18,781 nucleotides of DNA from Lachnospiraceae bacterium UBA7110 (GCA_002492295.1 DKYC01000074.1:589-19369), one strand, 5' to 3'; counted from the first letter of the stretch, positions 1-7,641 are shown. Translations and numbers: made by a program. The notes: a model not told the origin generated them from the letters alone.

Positions 1-12
1 TGTTTTATCTAC

Positions 13-18
13 TATAAT
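13..18 (+). promoter_or_regulatory. candidate -10 element for aroA
   Basis: A perfect TATAAT hexamer lies about 40 bases before the aroA start codon, a suitable distance for a short leader. The matching -35 box would fall before base 1, so only half of the promoter can be seen. The aroA ribosome binding site GGAGGA follows at 49-54. Confidence 0.5.
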
Positions 19-58
19 AAAAAATAAGACAACTATCTTTAATGCTCTGGAGGAAACA

Positions 59-1360
59 ATGGAAAACACTTATCATGTAAAAACACTGCACAAAAAACCA
101 GACTGGAGAGTCAAGGTTCCCGGCTCTAAAAGCATGACAAACCGCGCGCTCCTAATGGCGGCTTTGGCAGACGGGACAACACGCCTGAAAGGTGTACTGT
201 TCAGCGACGACTCCCGAAACTTCATGGACTCCCTCAAATCCCTCGGCTTTTCAATCAAGGCAGACGAACAGAAAAAGGAAGTCACTGTCACCGGACTAAA
301 CGGCGCGCTTCCTGTAACAAGCGGTGAAATTTATGTCGGCAGCGCGGGCACAGCCGCACGTTTTCTGACGGCAATGCTTGCCCTGGCGGAAGGCACTTTT
401 ACGGTCAATGCCTCCGAACAAATGAAAAAACGCCCCATGAAACCTCTGTTTGACGTACTTTCAGGTATGGGCGCCAAAATTACCTGCCTTGAGCAGGAAG
501 GCTTTCTTCCAATAAAAATACAGGGAATCGGCAACGCGCAAGACACCTCCGGGGTTCTGCGCACCACACTTGACATCAGCGAAAGCACGCAGTTTCTAAG
601 CGCACTCATGCTTGTATCCCCAATGCGAAAGCAAGGACTCCATATCAAAATTACAAGCAGACGGAAGGAAGGATCCTATATCCGAATTACCCAAAAAATG
701 ATGGAACAGTTTGGTGCAAAAACAAAATTTGACGGTGAAAGTTATCTTATGCCGCAGGGCAATTCCTACAAAGCGGGCACCTATCAAATCGAACCTGACG
801 TATCCGCAGCGTGTTATTTCTATGCGGCGGCAGCGCTTACAGGCGGCCGGACAGTCGTTGAAAACGTCACTTGGGACTGTATGCAGGGCGACCTCAAATT
901 CATAAGGCTCCTGGAAAAACTTGGCTGTACCGTACAGGAAACCGCTTCTGGAATTGAAGTAACCGGTGCCAAAAACGGGATTCTAAAAGGAATCACCGTG
1001 GATATGAAGGATTTTTCCGACCAGACAATGACGCTTGCCGCGCTTGCACCCTTTGCGCAGGCTCCTGTCCGCATTGAAAACATCGGGCACATCCGCCTGC
1101 AGGAATCAGACCGTATCCATGCAGTTGTAACAGAGCTTACAAAACTTGGCATAACATGCGAGGAGGAAGAGGCTGCAGTTACAATCCACCCCGGCACACC
1201 CAAAGCAGGCATCGTACAGACCTACGATGACCACCGGATGGCAATGGCATTTGCATTGATTGGATTAAAAACAGAAGGTATCGAAATTGCAAATCCGATG
1301 TGCTGCAAAAAGACTTTTGAAGAATATTTCGATGTGCTCGAACAATTATGCGCGGACTAA
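59..1360 (+). CDS. aroA: 3-phosphoshikimate 1-carboxyvinyltransferase (EPSP synthase)
   Basis: Sixth step of the shikimate pathway: it joins phosphoenolpyruvate to shikimate-3-phosphate in the cytoplasm, giving EPSP for chorismate and aromatic amino acids. The 433-residue length fits the family (E. coli 427). Visible motifs are PGSKSMTNR (21-29, with the Lys24/Arg29 substrate pair), GSAGTAAR (94-101), STQF, DFSDQTM with catalytic Asp321, RLQESDR with Glu349, YDDHRMAM (389-396) and KKTFEEYF near the C-terminus. GGAGGA at 49-54, four bases before ATG, supports the start. Compared from memory with E. coli, several active-site positions differ: Asn94 is Ser, Pro101 is Phe, Ser170 is Thr, Asn336 is His and Lys340 is Gln. 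No other shikimate gene is in the window after it, so it is the last or only gene of its transcript. It ends inside a terminator shared with the convergent hydrolase gene. Confidence 0.97.
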   Translation: MENTYHVKTLHKKPDWRVKVPGSKSMTNRALLMAALADGTTRLKGVLFSDDSRNFMDSLKSLGFSIKADEQKKEVTVTGLNGALPVTSGEIYVGSAGTAARFLTAMLALAEGTFTVNASEQMKKRPMKPLFDVLSGMGAKITCLEQEGFLPIKIQGIGNAQDTSGVLRTTLDISESTQFLSALMLVSPMRKQGLHIKITSRRKEGSYIRITQKMMEQFGAKTKFDGESYLMPQGNSYKAGTYQIEPDVSAACYFYAAAALTGGRTVVENVTWDCMQGDLKFIRLLEKLGCTVQETASGIEVTGAKNGILKGITVDMKDFSDQTMTLAALAPFAQAPVRIENIGHIRLQESDRIHAVVTELTKLGITCEEEEAAVTIHPGTPKAGIVQTYDDHRMAMAFALIGLKTEGIEIANPMCCKKTFEEYFDVLEQLCAD

Positions 1361-1375
1361 AATCCGCGCTTTTTT
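1350..1375 (+). terminator. rho-independent terminator of aroA, overlapping two stop codons
   Basis: GCGCGGA (1350-1356) and TCCGCGC (1363-1369) form a perfect 7-bp GC-rich stem around the six-base loop CTAAAA, followed by six T (1370-1375). The loop carries the aroA stop TAA (1358-1360) and, on the other strand, the hydrolase stop TAG (1357-1359). On the - strand the hairpin is followed only by ATAATTGTT, so termination should be weaker in that direction. Confidence 0.88.
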
Positions 1376-2706
1376 AAATCAGCGACAAGCTGCACATAAA
1401 ATTCCCGCACATCAAACTCCGCGATATTTTCCCGGTTTAAATCAATCATGTCGCCGTGTGATATGCCGCGCTTTCCGTTCACGGTAAGGAGCCTGTAACG
1501 CTCCCCCCACGCAAACGAAGCTTCCCCGACAAGCCCGTCGTTTGCGCCGTCGAAATAATGTGCCAGATAATAAGTAAAATTCAGCGGGAAACGCCCTCCC
1601 GACGCCTTATTGAGCTTTGTTCCAATGCTTTGGTAATACACCCCCTGTGCATCCGTAACACGCTCATTAAACACCTTGCAAAAGGAAGCCGTAAGGTTTG
1701 TCACCGCCGCCATAAAGTCGGGATTTGGATCGCCAAGCCTTCTCAGCGCCGCATTATACGCGCCTGCTACGGCATCCTGCTCGTCTTTTGGAATTTTATC
1801 CAGCAGATAATCGGCAAACTCACATCCCCTGTGCGGCGTATTAATTGTGGTAAGCGTCGCCACATGTTTCGCAATTTCGGGATTAGTAAGGGCGCTCCTG
1901 CAGTCAAGCCCTCCCTTGGAATGCGCAATAATATTGACCTTTTCACAACCCGTTTCCTGAATAATCTGCAATATCCTGTCCGAAATCTCCTGCCCGCTCT
2001 GCGCAACGGCTGCGGCGGACTGATGGTTCCCGTAAAAAATACGCGCGCCGTTATCCTGCAATGCCCCGGGAATCCGCCCCCAGTAATTTAAATACCGGAA
2101 ATCCCTGAAAAACACGCCATGCACCATCAAAACCGGATACTTTGTGGCGCAGATTTGCATGTCCTTACGGCTTTCATCCAAAAGGACGCGGCGGTTTTCA
2201 TACGCAATTTCCTTTGATACCGTCCTGATAATAAGCCCCAGCGCAACAAGCTGTGCAACAGGAATTAATCCGCAGACAAGTCCGATTACGCGGATTTTGA
2301 TGCCAAGCTGGCGTGAGCGCAGATACACACGTACAATACCGTTCCAAAAAACAATTGCCTCAAGCAAAACGGCAAACAGCGTATTGACCAAAAGCTCTTT
2401 TAAATCAGGCGAACGGAACAGGTTTTGTATAAAAAACACCACGGAAAGCGCCGTTGAAATCAGAAATTCCATTAAAAGGGCATTACCGCGCGCGCAAGCC
2501 CTAAGCTGTTTTGTCCTTGGCAGCACAAATACGGGAGCTATATTGATAACAATATATGCTCCCAATAACAACGCAATCATTCCGATACCCTGACAAAGCG
2601 CATAACTGTTTGACGCCGCAAACAGAAGGACTCCACAGCAAACATACTGAACCGCTCTTGCAATTCTGCTCATTTCCAACTTTTCCCTATCGCAAAAAAA
2701 CATCAT
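1357..2706 (-). CDS. membrane-anchored lipase-like alpha/beta hydrolase
   Basis: A 449-residue protein with an N-terminal membrane part and a C-terminal serine hydrolase. Hydrophobic segments lie near residues 20-36, 41-62, 78-97, 103-123 and 139-161. Basic loops (64-73 and 126-139) suggest N-in topology, placing the catalytic domain outside. The hydrolase carries VLMVHG (192-197, oxyanion region), AHSKGG with nucleophile Ser263 (Ala replaces the first Gly, as in Bacillus-type lipases), TINTPHRG (287-294), NDGLVG with likely Asp390, and SHGDMID with likely His417, so a full triad can be proposed. The ATG overlaps the stop of the upstream EAL gene by ATGA, so translation is probably coupled. 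The alternative start Met12 has an AGGG about eleven bases upstream. Seven A at 2694-2700 just after the start make a slippery run. The substrate is unknown: triacylglycerol, phospholipid or another ester are all possible. Confidence 0.85.
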   Translation of the reverse strand: MMFFCDREKLEMSRIARAVQYVCCGVLLFAASNSYALCQGIGMIALLLGAYIVINIAPVFVLPRTKQLRACARGNALLMEFLISTALSVVFFIQNLFRSPDLKELLVNTLFAVLLEAIVFWNGIVRVYLRSRQLGIKIRVIGLVCGLIPVAQLVALGLIIRTVSKEIAYENRRVLLDESRKDMQICATKYPVLMVHGVFFRDFRYLNYWGRIPGALQDNGARIFYGNHQSAAAVAQSGQEISDRILQIIQETGCEKVNIIAHSKGGLDCRSALTNPEIAKHVATLTTINTPHRGCEFADYLLDKIPKDEQDAVAGAYNAALRRLGDPNPDFMAAVTNLTASFCKVFNERVTDAQGVYYQSIGTKLNKASGGRFPLNFTYYLAHYFDGANDGLVGEASFAWGERYRLLTVNGKRGISHGDMIDLNRENIAEFDVREFYVQLVADLKKRGF

Positions 2707-4088
2707 GATTTGTCCAAAAGTGTCTCAAACTCTTCTATCGGCATAGGCTTGTAATACAAAAATCCCTGCGCCCTGCTGCAGCCGTACTTCAGCAGGTATT
2801 CCTGCTGTGCCGCGCTCTCGACCCCCTCAACGATAATATTTAAGTCAAGGTCATGCAGCATGTCAATCGTATGGCTAAGAATACTCTGACTCTTTGGATT
2901 TTCGATATCCACAATAAATCCCCTGTCAATCTTGATTTCATCCATCGGCTGGTTTTTCAGCATTGTCATGGTGGAATAGCCCGTTCCAAAATCATCCATG
3001 GAAAGCGTAAATCCCTGCTGTTTCAGATAGCACAGGTGTTCATACATCTTTTCGTTGTCTTCCAAAAAACCGCTCTCCGTAAGCTCCAGCACGACAAGCT
3101 CAGGTGGCACGTGAAACTCCCTGGAAAAGTCCGTAATGCAGTCCCGAAAGACACTGTCAAACACGTGCTGCCTTGAGATATTGATGGAAATGGGCACAAC
3201 CTTCTCCCCCGCGGCAAGCCTTTTTCCAAGAAATTTAAAAATCTGCCTCCATATACAAATATCGACATCAATAATCAATCCGTTCTTTTCCAGCACGGGA
3301 ATAAACTTCATCGGCATGACAATCCCCTTTTCAGGATGCTTCCAGCGCACAAGCGCCTCCCCGCCGATAATCTTCCCGCTCTCCATATCAACCTTGGGCT
3401 GGATGTACGGCATGAGCTGCTCTTCCTCAAGTGCTTTGATGATATCATTTTCCACCATTTTATTTAAGAGCATCTGCGTTCTCATCTTTTCATCGAAAAA
3501 CGCATACTTTGCATAAAACTTCCCCTTGATGGTATCCAGCGCAAGCATTGCATAATCCCGCATGGTGCTCACCGCCATCGTGGGTGAGTCCGCAATACAG
3601 ATGCCAAACGCAGGCAGCACTTTGTAAGGAATCTTATATGCCGCAATCCGTCTGTCAATATGGTTAACTATCTCTATCAGCTCGGACTTCTCTTCAAACG
3701 GCGTAAAGAAGGAAAACACATCCGCCCGGAAATGGGACAGAACGACGTGCGCCTTCCCCTCCGCTTCACTGCGCAGTGCATCCGCCACGCACATTAAAAG
3801 ACCGTCGCCAACATCACGCCCGCAAAACTCATTGATTGTATTAAAATTGGCAAAATCCAACACAATCACCGCAAACTGCAAATCCGGATTTTCAAGCATC
3901 TCTTCCTGTGCCTTTACCTGAAACGCCCTGACATTATACAGATTCGTCATGTAGGTGAGGTTTCCCTCTATATTATTCTCGGCAAGCTTTTTCAGCGAAT
4001 AAAGATAAAGCTCAAAATCCTTGTCGCTCATCTGCTCCCGCACAAGCCTTGCCGTATTGATTACTGTTTTTTCCTGATTTTTTCCCAT
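2703..4088 (-). CDS. degenerate GGDEF plus EAL protein, probable c-di-GMP phosphodiesterase
   Basis: A 461-residue cytoplasmic protein with no membrane segment or signal peptide. Residues about 40-200 resemble a GGDEF domain, but the signature position reads RADVF (121-125), so cyclase activity is unlikely. Residues about 212-458 form an EAL domain with the expected metal and substrate residues: EALVRW (Glu244), Asn303 in SINIS, ELTES (Glu338), DDFGTG (Asp365, Asp366), Lys386 in IKIDR, EGVES (Glu421) and QGF (Gln441). It should therefore hydrolyse cyclic di-GMP to pGpG. In this protein class a dead GGDEF domain may bind GTP and regulate the EAL domain; that is known of the family, not shown here. 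AGGAGA at 4095-4100 precedes the ATG by six bases. No sensory domain is present, so input must come through the N-terminus or partners. The 3' end overlaps the hydrolase start. Confidence 0.93.
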   Translation of the reverse strand: MGKNQEKTVINTARLVREQMSDKDFELYLYSLKKLAENNIEGNLTYMTNLYNVRAFQVKAQEEMLENPDLQFAVIVLDFANFNTINEFCGRDVGDGLLMCVADALRSEAEGKAHVVLSHFRADVFSFFTPFEEKSELIEIVNHIDRRIAAYKIPYKVLPAFGICIADSPTMAVSTMRDYAMLALDTIKGKFYAKYAFFDEKMRTQMLLNKMVENDIIKALEEEQLMPYIQPKVDMESGKIIGGEALVRWKHPEKGIVMPMKFIPVLEKNGLIIDVDICIWRQIFKFLGKRLAAGEKVVPISINISRQHVFDSVFRDCITDFSREFHVPPELVVLELTESGFLEDNEKMYEHLCYLKQQGFTLSMDDFGTGYSTMTMLKNQPMDEIKIDRGFIVDIENPKSQSILSHTIDMLHDLDLNIIVEGVESAAQQEYLLKYGCSRAQGFLYYKPMPIEEFETLLDKS

Positions 4089-4135
4089 ACGCTTTCTCCT
4101 ATCTTACGATAGTTTTATTTCATTCACTCTTGTAC

Positions 4136-4144
4136 ATTTTATCA
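4136..4144 (-). promoter_or_regulatory. possible extended -10 promoter for the EAL-hydrolase pair
   Basis: On the - strand TGATAAAAT fits an extended -10 (TG, one base, TAAAAT) about 47 bases before the EAL start codon. I see no good -35 box. The gap 4089-4170 is otherwise AT-rich and shows no terminator for the upstream peptidase gene, so read-through from that gene is also possible. Confidence 0.35.
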
Positions 4145-4170
4145 CAATTTTCTTTCTTTTCATAGCTCTT

Positions 4171-5451
4171 TTAGGGACTTTTCCCAATAATCTGCGTCAT
4201 ACCCCCAAGAAGAATCAGCTTATTGTCCTCATAAATTCCTGCAAACTGGCTCATATTCAGCGGATTTTCCCCAATTCCCGCTTCAATGGTATAGCCCGGC
4301 AGATTATACTGCTCGATAAACCAGTCCTTATACCCCGCGTGACCTGACGCATAAGGCGTCTCTTCCACAAGATATCCGCTGACGTTTCCAAAATAATCGG
4401 CAATCCGTCTTGAATTTTCAGGCTCATAATCCAAATATTTCCAGTAAATCACTTCTCCCTGTGTATGATAAGCCAGGATTAATTGAAAATCATTTGCCTT
4501 TGTAAAATCATACATTGCGCGGCTCTCCGGCTGCGATACCGGCGCCTCCCCGACATAATCCCTGGGCGCAGGCGACGTGTAGCCCTGCCCGAATTTAATT
4601 TGTTTTGCCTGCTCCCAGCCTGCCGGGAACTGGAGATTTAAATCCACTCCATTGATATTCGCCTTCCAGCCGTCCGGATATGGTATCGAGGGATACCCTG
4701 ACGCAATCCGTCTTGTCTGTTCCAAATAGTTCCCCTCAGGCAGCACACCGTTTACAAGATTTACCCCGTCAGGATTTACCATCGGAATCAGGTAAAGGCT
4801 GTAATTTTCAAACAGTTCCTTACTGTCTGTTCCATAAAGCGCGCCGCCATCCGCATATGCTCCTGCATACTCCTCCGCGAATTTTAAAAGTACCGGTGTG
4901 GTAATCCATTCATTTGCGTGAAAACTGGCATTATAGCTTACCTGCGCAGCGCCTCTGCCAAGCCTGATAAACCTAAGTTCATTATTCATCACACTCCTGC
5001 CGATAGAGCCTGTCACAAGAAACGGGTAGCGCACCTGAAGGCCTTCAATAATGAGCTGTGTAAACTCAGAAGTATACGGCACCTCTTCCGACACAAGCGC
5101 AAACGAAAAGGGCACATAAATCCTTGTCCCCACCTGAAGATTCGACGGTTCCACCGACGGGTTTGCCGTAACGATTGCCGAAAGGGTTGTATCATATGCT
5201 TCTGCAATACCCCATAAGCTCTCCCCCTGCGTAATAATATGTGTTGTGTATCCCTGCAAATAAGGCATCAATTTTAGCCAAACCGATGTATCAACATAGC
5301 ACCCTACCCCTTCCCCCAAAAATCTGCCAAGCGCTTTGCAGGTATCCCGCGTAAACTCACCGTTTACCGCGATATCATAGCCTGCCCTTTTCAGTGCAAG
5401 CTGCATATACTGCACTGTTGTACCCGCATCACCAATGTAAATATTTCTCAT
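4171..5451 (-). CDS. M14 metallopeptidase with peptidoglycan-binding and LysM domains
   Basis: Probable gamma-D-glutamyl-diaminopimelate endopeptidase type enzyme acting on cell-wall stem peptides. Counting from the ATG at 5451 the protein has 426 residues: a peptidoglycan-binding-1-like segment (about 1-65), a LysM (about 69-115, with ITQGESLWGIAEAY) and an M14 zinc peptidase (about 130-420). Zinc ligands appear as FHANEW (His178, Glu181) and His329 in AYHTQGE; the catalytic Glu is Glu390 in TIEAGIGEN. Where carboxypeptidases carry NRN, this protein reads GVDLNLQFP, so the Arg that holds a free C-terminus is absent, which suits an endopeptidase. No signal peptide is visible, so it acts in the cytoplasm, in a spore compartment or after lysis. 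The frame is open back to 5589, but that ATG sits in the oppF terminator. GAAAGGA (5464-5470) fits the ATG at 5451 or the TTG at 5454. Confidence 0.9.
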   Translation of the reverse strand: MRNIYIGDAGTTVQYMQLALKRAGYDIAVNGEFTRDTCKALGRFLGEGVGCYVDTSVWLKLMPYLQGYTTHIITQGESLWGIAEAYDTTLSAIVTANPSVEPSNLQVGTRIYVPFSFALVSEEVPYTSEFTQLIIEGLQVRYPFLVTGSIGRSVMNNELRFIRLGRGAAQVSYNASFHANEWITTPVLLKFAEEYAGAYADGGALYGTDSKELFENYSLYLIPMVNPDGVNLVNGVLPEGNYLEQTRRIASGYPSIPYPDGWKANINGVDLNLQFPAGWEQAKQIKFGQGYTSPAPRDYVGEAPVSQPESRAMYDFTKANDFQLILAYHTQGEVIYWKYLDYEPENSRRIADYFGNVSGYLVEETPYASGHAGYKDWFIEQYNLPGYTIEAGIGENPLNMSQFAGIYEDNKLILLGGMTQIIGKSP

Positions 5452-5463
5452 CAATCCATTTCG

Positions 5464-5470
5464 TCCTTTC
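5464..5470 (-). promoter_or_regulatory. ribosome binding site deciding the M14 peptidase start
   Basis: GAAAGGA on the - strand lies 12 bases before the ATG at 5451 and 9 bases before an adjacent in-frame TTG at 5454. Nothing similar precedes the ATG at 5589, which also lies in a terminator arm. The stretch 5471-5553 has no convincing vegetative promoter; the best motif is a lone CATATGCT. Confidence 0.6.
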
Positions 5471-5553
5471 TGAAAGCATTTATTGTTTGTCCTTATCAAT
5501 ACAGCATATGTTTCAGTGATGCGGATAATGAATGAAGCTTTTTGCAGGGACAA

Positions 5554-5593
5554 AAAAATGGAACACATTGTAAAAATAACGTGTTCCATTTTT
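5554..5593 (-). terminator. strong terminator of the opp operon
   Basis: AAAAATGGAACAC (5554-5566) pairs perfectly with GTGTTCCATTTTT (5581-5593), a 13-bp stem. The 14-base loop can add four more pairs after one mismatch. It starts three bases after the oppF stop, and the - strand copy ends in a run of seven T, so it is a textbook intrinsic terminator. The A and T tracts on both sides would also let it work in the + direction. Confidence 0.9.
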
Positions 5594-5595
5594 AT

Positions 5596-6531
5596 CTATT
5601 TCAACCATTCCTGAAACTCATCATCCGTACATTTCACATAATGCGAGCCGTCCACCAAATGATTCGTTCCCTTATTGTAATCAATTCCCGATGTCTTATA
5701 ATCATAGCTCAACGCAATCCTCTGTTTTTCCACCACTGGATTGGGTGTAGGGATTGCCGACAGCAGGCTCCTGGTATACGGATGAACCGGATTTTCAAAA
5801 ATCTCCTCTGTCGTTCCCGTCTCCAGCAAATGTCCCAAATGCAGCACGCCAATGCGGTCTGAAATGTACTTCACCATCGAAAGGTCATGTGCGATGAACA
5901 GATACGCCGTACCTGTTTCCTGCTGGATATCCTTCATCAGGTTTACAACCTGCGCCTGAATGGATACATCAAGCGCCGAAATACATTCGTCGGCGATGAT
6001 CAGCTTCGGGTTCATAATGAGCGCCCTTGCAATCCCGACACGCTGTCTTTGTCCCCCTGAAAACTGATGCGGATAGCGGGTAGCATGCTCTGGCGCAAGT
6101 CCTACTTTTTTCAGGATTTCCTTGATTTTTTCCTCACGCTCCGCACTGCTTTTGTACATTTTATGGATATCTATTCCTTCACCGATAATATCGCCGATTT
6201 TCTTTCTCGGATTGAGTGAAGCCATCGGATCCTGAAAAATCATCTGCATCTGCGTACGGAGTTTATTGTTGTCTGCCCTTGACAGTTTTCCACTGATATC
6301 CGTACCGTCAAAAACCATCTTTCCCGCCGTAGGTTCATAAAGCCGGATGATGCTTCTGCCAATTGTCGACTTTCCGGAGCCCGACTCCCCGACGAGCCCG
6401 TACGTCTCTCCGGGATATATTTCAAAGGACACACCTTCCACGGCTTTTACAGTATACTTACTGCTCACCCTGAAATGCTGTTTCAGGCCTTCTATCTTTA
6501 AAAGCGGCTCCTTTTCCTTATTCTGTGTCAT
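5596..6531 (-). CDS. oppF: oligopeptide ABC transporter ATP-binding protein OppF
   Basis: One of two ATPases that drive the Opp peptide importer from the cytoplasmic face. The 311 residues contain Walker A GESGSGKS (48-55), the Q-loop IFQDP (98-102), signature FSGGQRQ (157-163), Walker B LIIADE (177-182) and the switch His in IAHDL (213-217). The oligopeptide C-terminal extension follows, with HPYTRSLLSAIPTP (250-263) and a HYVKC-type end. Placement last after oppD and the Ser/Thr-rich-free short tail favour OppF (or DppF) over OppD. The start overlaps the oppD end by 14 bases, and AAGGAGG inside oppD lies nine bases before the ATG. Peptide length preference cannot be read from the sequence; Dpp or another family-5 importer remains possible. 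Confidence 0.94.
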   Translation of the reverse strand: MTQNKEKEPLLKIEGLKQHFRVSSKYTVKAVEGVSFEIYPGETYGLVGESGSGKSTIGRSIIRLYEPTAGKMVFDGTDISGKLSRADNNKLRTQMQMIFQDPMASLNPRKKIGDIIGEGIDIHKMYKSSAEREEKIKEILKKVGLAPEHATRYPHQFSGGQRQRVGIARALIMNPKLIIADECISALDVSIQAQVVNLMKDIQQETGTAYLFIAHDLSMVKYISDRIGVLHLGHLLETGTTEEIFENPVHPYTRSLLSAIPTPNPVVEKQRIALSYDYKTSGIDYNKGTNHLVDGSHYVKCTDDEFQEWLK

Positions 6532-7609
6532 ATTGCGATGCCTCCTTTTTCATTCTCTCAAGCCGCTGGGCAAGCTCTTTTGGCATCTCCACCTTTGGCG
6601 CCCTCGGGTCTAAGAGCCATGTCGCCGCATAATGGGTATCTGTCACCTGAAACATCGGAGGATCCGCCTTGTCGTCAATCTCCAAAGCAAAACGGTTACG
6701 CGGTGCAAACGCATCACCCGCTTTCTCATGCAGAAGATTTGGCGGGGAACCCGGAATCGTATATAGCCGCTCATCGTCCGTATCAAGATCCGGCATCGCC
6801 GACAAAAGTCCCCATGTATAAGGATGCTTCGGATCGTAAAAAATCTCCTCTATTTTTCCTTTCTCCACAATCTTCCCCGCGTACATTACGTTGACATAAT
6901 CAGCCACCTTCGCCACCACGCCAAGGTCATGCGTGATATAAATCACTGAAATACCGCGCTCCTTCTGCACCCTTCGGATCAGCTCGATAATCTTTGCCTG
7001 GATTGTCACGTCAAGCGCCGTTGTCGGCTCGTCACAAATCAGCAGATCCGGATTGCATGCAAGCGCTATGGCAATTACCACACGCTGGCGCATGCCGCCC
7101 GAAAGCTGATGCGGATAGTTTTTCATGCGCTTTTCGGCATCCTCAATTCCAACCTCCTTTAAAAGTGAAACCGCCTTATCCCACGCCTCTTTTTTGGGTG
7201 TCTTGAAATGCCAAATCATGCCTTCCATAATCTGCTTTCCGATTGTCATGGTCGGATCCAGGCTTGTCATCGGATCCTGAAACACCATCGCAATGCGCTT
7301 TCCGTTAATATGCCGCCTGATCCATTTTTTATCTTTTTTCAAAATATCAACCGTTTCGGGACTGCCGTCCGCATGATGATACGAAAATTCAATCGTACCG
7401 TTTGTGACAGTTGCATTGGAGGCCAAAATTCCCATTGCGGCTTTCATGGTTACGGATTTTCCGGAGCCCGACTCACCTACAATCGCCACAGTTTCGCCTT
7501 TATACAAGTCAATATTCACGCCTCTTATGGCATGAACCGGACCTGCTGTGGTACGAAAGGTGATATCAAGGTCACATATATTGAGTATTTTCTTCTCTTC
7601 TTCTGCCAT
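6518..7609 (-). CDS. oppD: oligopeptide ABC transporter ATP-binding protein OppD
   Basis: The partner ATPase of OppF, 363 residues. Motifs are Walker A GESGSGKS (45-52), Q-loop VFQDP (109-113), signature LSGGMRQ (169-175), Walker B LLICDEP (189-195) and switch His in ITHDL (225-229). The C-terminal oligo_HPY region begins at HPYTWGLLSAMPD (262-274). Family members often carry cysteines in this region (GCPFAPRC-like) that can hold an iron-sulfur cluster; here the matching stretch is GDAFAPRN (298-305), with both cysteines replaced. The gene starts 32 bases after oppC, with AAGGAG and a closer AGGAT before the ATG. The order oppA-B-C-D-F is the standard one. Confidence 0.95.
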   Translation of the reverse strand: MAEEEKKILNICDLDITFRTTAGPVHAIRGVNIDLYKGETVAIVGESGSGKSVTMKAAMGILASNATVTNGTIEFSYHHADGSPETVDILKKDKKWIRRHINGKRIAMVFQDPMTSLDPTMTIGKQIMEGMIWHFKTPKKEAWDKAVSLLKEVGIEDAEKRMKNYPHQLSGGMRQRVVIAIALACNPDLLICDEPTTALDVTIQAKIIELIRRVQKERGISVIYITHDLGVVAKVADYVNVMYAGKIVEKGKIEEIFYDPKHPYTWGLLSAMPDLDTDDERLYTIPGSPPNLLHEKAGDAFAPRNRFALEIDDKADPPMFQVTDTHYAATWLLDPRAPKVEMPKELAQRLERMKKEASQYDTE

Positions 7610-7641
7610 TTTATCCTATCTCCTTTTATCACAACAATCCC

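Noticed and set aside
1558..2091. Open frame on the + strand opposite the hydrolase gene
   Set aside because: No ribosome binding site, no family resemblance, and the opposite frame encodes a clear hydrolase with a full triad.
4171..4186. Short hairpin at the end of the peptidase gene (GGGA/TCCC)
   Set aside because: Only four pairs and no following T run in the - strand direction.
5500..5530. Sporulation-type promoter (CATATGCT) before the M14 peptidase
   Set aside because: The -10-like motif matches only in part and no clear -35 partner is at the right distance; kept only as a test in the finding.
5452..5589. 46-residue N-terminal extension of the M14 peptidase
   Set aside because: Its ATG is inside the oppF terminator and has no ribosome binding site; GAAAGGA at 5464-5470 supports the later start.
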